A DNA stretch of 49,718 bases from Enterococcus durans NBRC 100479 = LMG 10746 (lineage in GTDB: Bacteria; Bacillota; Bacilli; Lactobacillales; Enterococcaceae): NCBI RefSeq assembly GCF_001544215.1, contig NZ_BCQB01000022.1, forward strand, positions 1 to 49,718. The letters are read 5' to 3'. The translations under genes and the position numbers were made by a program. Shown piece by piece: positions 43,758 through 49,718 of the stretch; within the stretch, counting starts at the first letter, position 1; the number at the start of each line of letters is the position of its first letter. The notes below the pieces were generated by a model. The model worked only from the letters and a program-made list of their open reading frames with translations. It made no database searches and was not told where the DNA came from.

Positions 43758-44645
43758 CTATTCCTTATATTGCAAAGCGAGGGTGACATTTTTTGGACTC
43801 CGGTTATTCTCTCCCGGATTGACAGGTACGACTTCGCCATTAGCTTTGATCGTGGCATTGCTTGCTGCCCCTAATGTGATCGTCGCGTTCGTAGCCGTTT
43901 CTGGCAACTGCGTGCTTTGCGTTTCATTCGCTGCTAGTGTGCCTTGATAAACATATGCATTGTCCACCATCACGCCAATCCACACTCGATTTACTGCGGT
44001 GAATTCAAGCGTCACAGGCTTAGTAGCATCGGTAATGGATACTGCAATAGCACTTCCTGTATCTTGTCCAGCTGTAATAGCCATTTTTTTCTCTTCAACC
44101 GTCGACTCAGTCGTTGATTCAACTGTTGAAGAAGCTTGAGTACTTTCTTTCGTAGACGATGCGGTTTGTTCTACTGAACCGTCCACAGTCACAGAGGAAG
44201 CACTTCCTCCAATGATAGGATCTGCTTGGCGATCTTGCCATGTCATATAACCAACAACTACAATGATTGCTAACGCGACCAATCCCAATAAAATGACCGG
44301 CAGACTTGTCCAAAATTTACTAGGATGTGATTCTTCTTGATGCATTGCTTTTCTAGAGCCATTTACTGTTTCAGGTTCAGGACGCTCAACGATCGTTCCA
44401 GCTGATAGTTTGCTTTTTCCATCAAATACATCAACTAAATGATCTCCGTCTTCTCCTACTGCCTCGGCATACTGTCGAATAAATGCACGAACATAAAACT
44501 TCCCAGGCAATTGATCAAAATCATCATTGTCGATTGCTTCTAGGTAGCGTTTTTGGATTTTAGTAATTTGTTGTAATTCATCTAAAGATATTTTTTTATT
44601 TAAGCGGGCTTGCCTTAATTTTTCCCCGATGGTTTCAAAAGCCAC
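43758..44645 (-). CDS. rodZ: RodZ-like helix-turn-helix membrane protein (YmfM type)
   Basis: A 295-residue single-pass protein. The N-terminal HTH_25 domain (about 1-75) begins MAFETIGEKLRQARLNKKISLDELQQIT. A transmembrane helix lies at about 112-130 (LPVILLGLVALAIIVVVGYM). A Ser/Thr/Glu-rich linker and a C-terminal beta domain (DUF4115-like, about 195-295) follow. RodZ links the elongasome to the membrane. The neighbours ymfH, ymfF and pgsA are the Bacillus ones. Confidence 0.9.
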   Translation of the reverse strand: MAFETIGEKLRQARLNKKISLDELQQITKIQKRYLEAIDNDDFDQLPGKFYVRAFIRQYAEAVGEDGDHLVDVFDGKSKLSAGTIVERPEPETVNGSRKAMHQEESHPSKFWTSLPVILLGLVALAIIVVVGYMTWQDRQADPIIGGSASSVTVDGSVEQTASSTKESTQASSTVESTTESTVEEKKMAITAGQDTGSAIAVSITDATKPVTLEFTAVNRVWIGVMVDNAYVYQGTLAANETQSTQLPETATNATITLGAASNATIKANGEVVPVNPGENNRSPKNVTLALQYKE

Positions 44646-44876
44646 TCGTTCATCTTCTCCAGTCTTTTTATTCTAACCAGTTCTACAAATCAGTTGTCCC
44701 TTAAAAACTGGTTGTCTGCCATTCTAACAAAAGAATAGCAAGGACTTATTGCCCAATAGAAATCATCTGATTGGGCTATCTATCTAAAGAATACCACAAA
44801 TCAGACAATTCTAGGGTAGCTTTCACCTAACTCTATAGTGAAATTTAAGAGTTAGATTGAAATTTTTTAACTTTCC
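44646..44876. other. ymfH-rodZ intergenic region with two weak hairpins
   Basis: GCCCAAT/ATTGGGC (about 44752-44777) and TAACTC/GAGTTA (about 44829-44855) can form stems with long loops. Neither has a T-run in the minus direction. No promoter is clear. Confidence 0.4.
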
Positions 44877-46169
44877 CTATTTTTTCTTTGGCTGCATGTA
44901 AAACTCACTAAATGCTTCATTATTGATGAATGTTCGACCAACCTGTAGGACATCTTCCAATTGAATAGAGTCAATGATTTGAGGTAGATCAAATAGCGTT
45001 TGCTCTCCAAAGAGACTTTGCGTGAATTGATTGGCAATATACTCGATTGAATTCAATGATTGGAAATATTGTCCCAGCATTTTCTTCTTAAGCAGTGTTA
45101 AGTTTTCTGCAGTAATTTCTGGATCATTATCGAAGTTTAGAATAAGTTGTTTGACTTGTTTCGCCGCTTCTTCTGGTTGATCTGTATCTCCACTAAAATC
45201 GGCAAAATGGAATTCGCGATCCAACGTGAATTCAAAACCAAAGCTGTCGTCGATCAGTCCTTCATTGTACATTTTCAAATAATTTTGTGAAGTATTTCCT
45301 AATAAAAGTTGGAACAACAAGTTGATAGCTGTTTTATACCGAAGCAATTTGCTTCCTTCTTGTGGCAAAATATCTAACCCTTTTATTCCTAAAACAAATT
45401 TATTTCGATTCACAGCTGCTTCTAGCTCACTTTTTGCAATGATCTCGTGTGTATTCTCAGGAAAATACCGTTGGATCGGTTGTGCTGGTGGGAAATCTTT
45501 TGCTGATTGATTCGTTCGGATAACTGACATCAACTGTTCTGGTTCTAAATTTCCCACAACAAATAAGACCATGTTACTTGGTTGATAAAATGTATGGTAA
45601 CAAGTATACAGATCATCAGCTGAAATTTTATCGATACTTTCTACTGTACCTGCAATATCAATGTGCAATGGGTGATTGGGATAAAGATTATTCAAAATCC
45701 CAAAAAACAAACGCCAATTTGGATCATCTTCATACATTTGGATTTCTTGGCCAATGATCCCTTTTTCTTTATTGACTGTTTCTTCCGTAAAATACGGTGC
45801 TTGAACGAAATCTAATAAAGTAGTGAGATTTTTTTCCACCTGATCAGTTGTTGAAAACAAATAGCTCGTTTTTGTAAAGCTTGTAAAAGCATTCGCAGAA
45901 GCTCCTTGTTGTCCAAATAGTTGAAAGACATCGCCATCTTCTTTTTCAAATAATTTATGTTCTAAGAAGTGAGCGATCCCATCAGGAACTTTTATTTTCT
46001 CTGACTTGCCATATGGAACAAATTCATTGTCAATCGAGCCATAATTCGTACTAAATAGTCCATAGGTCTTGTGGTACTCTTTTTTCGGTAATAAATAAAC
46101 AGTCAAACCATTAGGCAGTACCTCATGATAGAGTGTTTCATTGATTTGAGGGTATTCAGTTTTATTCAT
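44877..46169 (-). CDS. ymfH: M16 family zinc peptidase (YmfH)
   Basis: A 430-residue M16B peptidase. The inverted zinc motif HFLEH (residues 67-71) is present, with the distal Glu expected about 75 residues on. It overlaps ymfF by eight bases, and M16 proteins often work as a catalytic/non-catalytic pair. No signal peptide. Substrate unknown; Bacillus and Lactobacillus relatives lie beside pgsA and rodZ. Confidence 0.93.
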   Translation of the reverse strand: MNKTEYPQINETLYHEVLPNGLTVYLLPKKEYHKTYGLFSTNYGSIDNEFVPYGKSEKIKVPDGIAHFLEHKLFEKEDGDVFQLFGQQGASANAFTSFTKTSYLFSTTDQVEKNLTTLLDFVQAPYFTEETVNKEKGIIGQEIQMYEDDPNWRLFFGILNNLYPNHPLHIDIAGTVESIDKISADDLYTCYHTFYQPSNMVLFVVGNLEPEQLMSVIRTNQSAKDFPPAQPIQRYFPENTHEIIAKSELEAAVNRNKFVLGIKGLDILPQEGSKLLRYKTAINLLFQLLLGNTSQNYLKMYNEGLIDDSFGFEFTLDREFHFADFSGDTDQPEEAAKQVKQLILNFDNDPEITAENLTLLKKKMLGQYFQSLNSIEYIANQFTQSLFGEQTLFDLPQIIDSIQLEDVLQVGRTFINNEAFSEFYMQPKKK

Positions 46170-47430
46170 TTGTCATTCCTCCATCCAAAAAGAATATAGC
46201 TTGCAATTCGATTTTTTGCGCAACATTTTGGATATCATGGATTGTCACGTTTTCCATTCGGCTCAACCATTCATCATCTGTCAATTGTGTTTCTGGTAAC
46301 CAGTTATCTAAATAAGCTGTTTCGATCGTAGCCTGTGGTGCATCGAGAGACAACAAGTATTGATTTCTTAGCATGGCTTTCGTTTGGGCTAATTCAAGCT
46401 CCGTTACCTCACCATTGCGTAAACTTTCTAGTTGTTCATGGATCAAACGTAACACTTGATTGCGGTTTTTTCCATCGATCCCTGTTTGTACACTCATAAA
46501 TCCACGAAAAGTGTCGACACTGCTTGAAGCATAGTAAGCTAAACTTTCTTTTTCTCGAACATTCATGAATAGTTTAGAGTGGGGAAATCCACCAAATAAG
46601 CCATTGAACACCATCAACGAAAAGCGCTCTGGTTGGTCGTAATAAATGTCCGTTTGATAAGCAAGATTTAGTTTTGCCTGTACAACAGGCTCTTGGATTT
46701 GTCGTTCCTTGATAATGTTTACTTTTGGCTGAGTGTAATAAATCTCTGGATGTGCGTAAGTTCTACCTGTGAAAGGTAATTTTTCTAACGCTACTTTAAC
46801 TTCCTCTTCCGAAACATCCCCGACGACAAAGATATCGACTTGATCGTTTGCTATCATTTCTTGGTAATAAGTTGCCAAACTTTCCGCAGTCAATTCTTCT
46901 AGATCTTCAATTGTCCCAAAACTCGGGATTTTTTGAGCATCAGACTGTTCAAAGTACAATTCTTGCAGAGCCAGTGAGGCCATGGTTTGTTTGTCTTCGT
47001 TCAGACTTTCTAGATAAAGTTTTAAATTGTTTTTTTCCAGATCAAATGTCAATTGATCGAATTTTTGTTCCTTGATATTTGGATAAAACAGTACTTCTTT
47101 TAGAAATTCCACTGCTTCATTGAAAATTTCGGAATCATTCACATACTTGCCGTTGACGAAACTGATTCCAGCATTCAGCCAGTGAAGATTGCCTTTTTTT
47201 CTCACAGATAATCCAAAGCTAGCCCCGTAAAGATCTGCTAGTTTGGCACTGAGTTGTGTTTGATCTGGATAATTCAGACTGTTTGTTTCCAATAAGCTAC
47301 TCAAAAGTGAGCGTTTGGTCAAGGTTTCTTTTGCTAAACGTGTTGTGAATCGGACAAAGATACGAACCGTTTTATATTGTTTTGTTTGCAGCACATGGAG
47401 GTTGACACCCTCTGCTAGTTGATATGTCAT
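46162..47430 (-). CDS. ymfF: M16 family peptidase-like protein without zinc motif (YmfF)
   Basis: A 422-residue M16-fold protein. Where the zinc motif HxxEH should be, the sequence is SLLETNSLNYP, so the metal ligands are missing and the protein should be non-catalytic. It probably forms the partner subunit of YmfH. First gene of the ymfF-ymfH pair. The 218 bases upstream, shared with divergent mscL, contain TATACT hexamers on each strand, but no clear -35. Confidence 0.92.
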   Translation of the reverse strand: MTYQLAEGVNLHVLQTKQYKTVRIFVRFTTRLAKETLTKRSLLSSLLETNSLNYPDQTQLSAKLADLYGASFGLSVRKKGNLHWLNAGISFVNGKYVNDSEIFNEAVEFLKEVLFYPNIKEQKFDQLTFDLEKNNLKLYLESLNEDKQTMASLALQELYFEQSDAQKIPSFGTIEDLEELTAESLATYYQEMIANDQVDIFVVGDVSEEEVKVALEKLPFTGRTYAHPEIYYTQPKVNIIKERQIQEPVVQAKLNLAYQTDIYYDQPERFSLMVFNGLFGGFPHSKLFMNVREKESLAYYASSSVDTFRGFMSVQTGIDGKNRNQVLRLIHEQLESLRNGEVTELELAQTKAMLRNQYLLSLDAPQATIETAYLDNWLPETQLTDDEWLSRMENVTIHDIQNVAQKIELQAIFFLDGGMTNE

Positions 47431-47648
47431 AATAAAGTCCCCTTTTTTGCAGTCCGTTCCCCTGCATGATTTATTTAGCGCATTATTTGATATGCACGCT
47501 CTGCTGTCAATCTCTTTTTCAGCATCTAAGAGTCACTTTATAGTATAGCATAGAAGTGTTTTAACTAAAGACTTCTACAACAAATGCGTGTTGTTTTTAT
47601 ATTTTTTTATTCTTCGTTATACTAAGATTAAAAGAGAGGTGGAAAATT

Positions 47649-48122
47649 ATGATTAAAGAATTCAAAGAGTTTATCATGCGTGGAGACGTATTAGATTTAG
47701 CTGTCGGGGTTGTTATTGGTAGTGCATTTACCAGTATCGTCAATCAGATCGTGCAAGGATTGATTACTCCCCTTGTTGGTTGGGTAGTCGCAATGATCAC
47801 TGGCACATCTGATTTAGAGGGGGCGTTGTCTATTTTAGACTGGTCACCTACTAAAGGAGTTACCTTCGCTTTTGGTGACGTCATCAGTGCAATCATTACA
47901 TTTATCATTACCGGCTTCATCTTATTCTTAGTTGTAAAAGCAGCAAATCATGCGAAAAATCTACGTTCTACCAAAGAAGAAGAGGAAGTTCCTGCAACAC
48001 CAACAGCGGAAGATTATCTTAGCGATATCCGCGACTTACTTGCTCAACAAACAGCAGAAAACAACGGGCGTCCTACAGCACAAGCAGCTGTAGATACTAG
48101 CAACGAAAAGAAAGAAATATAA
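47649..48122 (+). CDS. mscL: large-conductance mechanosensitive channel MscL
   Basis: Pentameric emergency release valve for osmotic downshock. The N-terminal helix and TM1 are MIKEFKEFIMRGDVLDLAVG and onward, TM2 is about residues 80-104. The cytoplasmic C-terminal region is long and polar (157 aa compared with about 130-140 in most relatives). GAGAGG lies nine bases before the ATG and a TATACT -10 at about 47618-47623. Followed by an R1-derived terminator hairpin. Confidence 0.96.
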   Translation: MIKEFKEFIMRGDVLDLAVGVVIGSAFTSIVNQIVQGLITPLVGWVVAMITGTSDLEGALSILDWSPTKGVTFAFGDVISAIITFIITGFILFLVVKAANHAKNLRSTKEEEEVPATPTAEDYLSDIRDLLAQQTAENNGRPTAQAAVDTSNEKKEI

Positions 48123-48132
48123 TGCATAAAAA

Positions 48133-48220
48133 GAGACGGAGGCAAAAGTATTCCTTACTTTTACCTCCGTCTCTAAACATGAATAAATGATGGGAGCAGA
48201 AATGCCCACTTCTGTTCCTC
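48133..48220 (-). repeat. R1 repeat copy G, internally deleted, with terminator hairpin
   Basis: A stem of about 17 bp (48133-48149 with 48157-48173, one unpaired position) with GAGGCAAAAGT, where the other arm has the matching ACTTTTACCTC. It is followed by GAATAAATGATGGGAGCAGAA and then directly by ACTTCTGTTCC. The palindromic middle of R1 is lost, but both ends are kept. It lies 11 bases after mscL. Confidence 0.75.
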
Positions 48221-48244
48221 TTTTTTAGGTTGCGAAATGCTCGA

Positions 48245-48679
48245 TCATCCAAGCTTCATATCAATATGGGGGATGTCATCTTCTAAGTAAACATCAGAGA
48301 TTGCTTCGAATCCAAATGATTCATAAAAAGAACGAAGATATACTTGTGCACCAATAACGATCGGCTGATTTGGATACTTCTCTTGAATAAATGCGATCGT
48401 TTGTTGAAGGATTTTTCGCCCCAAGCCTTCTTTACGATGCTCCTTATTCACTAATACCCGCCCAAAATGAATAGCATCTTGTGCTTCATAGACCCTTGTA
48501 TACGCTGAAATCTTGCCATCATCATCTTTAAAATAAGTGTGCCATGCGTGTTCATCGATCTCATCGACTTCTTGGTATGGACAGTTTTGCTCAACAACAA
48601 AAACAGCGATCCGCTCTTTGACGATGGCATAAAACTCTTCCGTATTCAACTCAGAAAATGGTTTAACGTGATACTTCAT
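48245..48679 (-). CDS. ElaA-type GNAT acetyltransferase
   Basis: A 144-residue N-acetyltransferase. The acetyl-CoA loop is GRVLVNKEHRKEGLGRKIL, and VFVVEQNCPYQEVDEIDEHAWH is typical of the ElaA branch. I chose the ATG at 48679 (MKYHVKPFSEL) because GGAGG lies eight bases upstream; an upstream frame adds 17 unconserved residues. Substrate is unknown. It is convergent with mscL and follows veg after a terminator. Confidence 0.92.
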   Translation of the reverse strand: MKYHVKPFSELNTEEFYAIVKERIAVFVVEQNCPYQEVDEIDEHAWHTYFKDDDGKISAYTRVYEAQDAIHFGRVLVNKEHRKEGLGRKILQQTIAFIQEKYPNQPIVIGAQVYLRSFYESFGFEAISDVYLEDDIPHIDMKLG

Positions 48680-48730
48680 GTGACCTACCTCCGACTTTTC
48701 TTTTTCATCAGCATACCGATTTATCAACAA

Positions 48731-48775
48731 AAAAGCAAACGAACCTGATACGACATTAGGCTCGCCTGCTTTTTA
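48731..48775 (-). terminator. veg intrinsic terminator
   Basis: AAAAGCAGGCGAGCCT can pair with AGGTTCGTTTGCTTTT (a few wobbles/mismatches), and a T-run follows in the minus direction. It overlaps the veg stop region, as short genes in Firmicutes often have it. Confidence 0.75.
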
Positions 48776-49018
48776 AACTGCTTCAGTTAAAAATTCGATT
48801 TCGACTGTTCGAGTAAGTACATCAGAGTAACTATACGATACTCGTTCAAAAGAATTTTCTTCAGGATCCAAATCAACAACGAATACTGAAGGATAGGTTT
48901 CTGTTAAAACGCCTCGGCGTTCTGTTTGACGCTTTCTTCCTGTCTGAGCAACCAGCATGATCGGGCTGCCGATACGACCTTCTAAATCTTTTTTGATTGT
49001 AGCTAAAGTTGTTGGCAT
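48773..49018 (-). CDS. veg: Veg protein
   Basis: An 81-residue Veg protein (DUF1021). It starts MPTTLATIKKDLEGRIG and has RRGVLTETYPSVFVVDLD. In Bacillus Veg stimulates biofilm matrix genes by acting on SinR; that partner is not expected here, so the role is open. Start at ATG 49018 with GAGGTG upstream. In Bacillus veg is next to ispE; here about 14.5 kb lie between them. Confidence 0.93.
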   Translation of the reverse strand: MPTTLATIKKDLEGRIGSPIMLVAQTGRKRQTERRGVLTETYPSVFVVDLDPEENSFERVSYSYSDVLTRTVEIEFLTEAV

Positions 49019-49131
49019 ACAGTTCACCTCATTTACCAGTATACCACACGCTTTAAAAATTTTCAAGTTTACCATACAAAAAAAAGAAAAGCAATAAAAA
49101 CAAATAAAAATAACATTAATAATTTGATGAA
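49019..49131. other. veg upstream region
   Basis: Short AT-rich gap with the probable veg promoter; a possible ACCAGTATACCAC-type -10 (minus TATACT) at about 49039-49044. Nothing else visible. Confidence 0.35.
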
Positions 49132-49710
49132 TTATTCCTCATTATATTTTTTTAAATGTTGTTTTATTTTAAATTTCACTCGACTGTATGCACTTTTTAC
49201 TTGTTTGATATCCATAGAAAGCGCTTCTGCCATTTCCGTAAAATCTGCTCCCTGCATATAGTAATAGAATATTTTTGCTTCCTTTTTTGAAAATTTGATG
49301 TGGCAGTCTTCAATCGCTTCATGCAGCAACAAATGCTGAACCGCTAACGGTTCTTGCATCGTGATCTCAGCTAAAAAATCTGGACCCTCCGTCTCGATTT
49401 TTTGATCAATCGAAATCTCATCTTTTTGATCTCTGCGTTTCAGCGCATTTTGCTTTCTCAATAATGAATAGATCTGATTACTGATAATACTTTTATAATA
49501 GCTCCCAAAACTGACTCCCTTGTTATTTTCATAAGTTTTCAAAGCTTGGTACAAAGCTATCCTTGCTTCTTGTTCCCAATCTTCATAAACGTAATTCCGT
49601 AAATAATACATATTCTTTAAACGCAATAAAAGTGGAAAATATTTTTGATACAGGGTAGCAAATGCTTCCTCATCACCGTTACGTGCGGCATGCAATAACT
49701 CCTCAGACAT
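49132..49710 (-). CDS. sigma-70 family RNA polymerase sigma factor (SigH/ComX-like)
   Basis: A 192-residue alternative sigma factor. Region 2 (about 5-75) has DEEAFATLYQKYFPLLL, then YVYEDWEQEARIALYQAL, and region 4 (about 130-190) has FSKKEAKIFYYYMQGADFTEMAEALSM plus a basic C-terminus. This architecture resembles SigH of Bacillus and ComX of streptococci, more than ECF factors of the SigV type. It may control late competence-like genes. The ATG lies eight bases before the window end, so its promoter is not visible. Position upstream of veg is typical of enterococci. Confidence 0.88.
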   Translation of the reverse strand: MSEELLHAARNGDEEAFATLYQKYFPLLLRLKNMYYLRNYVYEDWEQEARIALYQALKTYENNKGVSFGSYYKSIISNQIYSLLRKQNALKRRDQKDEISIDQKIETEGPDFLAEITMQEPLAVQHLLLHEAIEDCHIKFSKKEAKIFYYYMQGADFTEMAEALSMDIKQVKSAYSRVKFKIKQHLKKYNEE

Positions 49711-49718
49711 AAAATAAT

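Overview
The window is chromosomal DNA of a low-GC Firmicute, almost certainly an Enterococcus of the E. faecium group (E. faecium, E. lactis, E. hirae or E. durans). The evidence is a SagA-type secreted NlpC/P60 hydrolase next to mreCD, the sequences of RecA and the AdcACB and MprF proteins, AGGAGG-type ribosome binding sites throughout, and a dispersed family of hairpin repeats at gene ends. Species was judged from recalled protein families, not from a database search. I see no rRNA, tRNA, CRISPR array, IS transposase or prophage. Nearly every gene is on the minus strand.

Layout. 1-5.9 kb: an unknown coiled-coil protein, yebC, a VanZ-family gene, pepF and a Nudix hydrolase lying among repeats. 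5.9-9.1 kb: sagA, mreD, mreC (cell wall and shape). 9.2-21.3 kb: the conserved housekeeping block gmk-rpoZ-priA-def-fmt-rsmB-stp-prkC-rsgA-rpe-thiN, transcribed right to left. It lacks coaBC between rpoZ and priA, and two repeat elements plus a terminator separate prkC from rsgA. 21.5-24.7 kb: a small unknown gene, yicC, a ydbC-type PC4-like gene and a patatin-like protein. 25-30.4 kb: an unknown plus-strand gene, TPP-riboswitch-controlled thiT, prs, glmU, purR. 30.5-33 kb: the adcACB zinc importer behind a Zur-like box. 33.4-37 kb: ispE and mprF. 37-43.2 kb: proC, rny, recA with an SOS box, cinA, pgsA. 43.3-47.4 kb: a tandem hairpin repeat, a RodZ-like gene, and ymfH/ymfF. 47.6-49.7 kb: mscL, an ElaA-type acetyltransferase, veg and a SigH/ComX-like sigma factor.

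How the genes connect. ThiT (uptake) and ThiN (conversion to TPP) are two ends of thiamine salvage, and the TPP riboswitch before thiT closes the loop. Stp/PrkC, MreCD, SagA, RodZ, GlmU, MprF and PgsA all bear on envelope growth. Def, Fmt, RsmB, RsgA and YebC serve translation. Prs, PurR and Gmk serve nucleotide metabolism. RecA, PriA and CinA serve genome maintenance.

Most unusual points. RsgA appears to start at an ATC codon behind a strong Shine-Dalgarno. Three separate families of palindromic intergenic repeats (R1, R2, R3) are present, two with compensatory changes that argue for selection on folding. A 20-bp palindrome sits on the predicted start site of the rny promoter. The patatin has GTSVE where GxSxG is expected. 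I found no convincing new multi-gene system (defence, biosynthetic or mobile). The repeats and the non-canonical start are the best leads.
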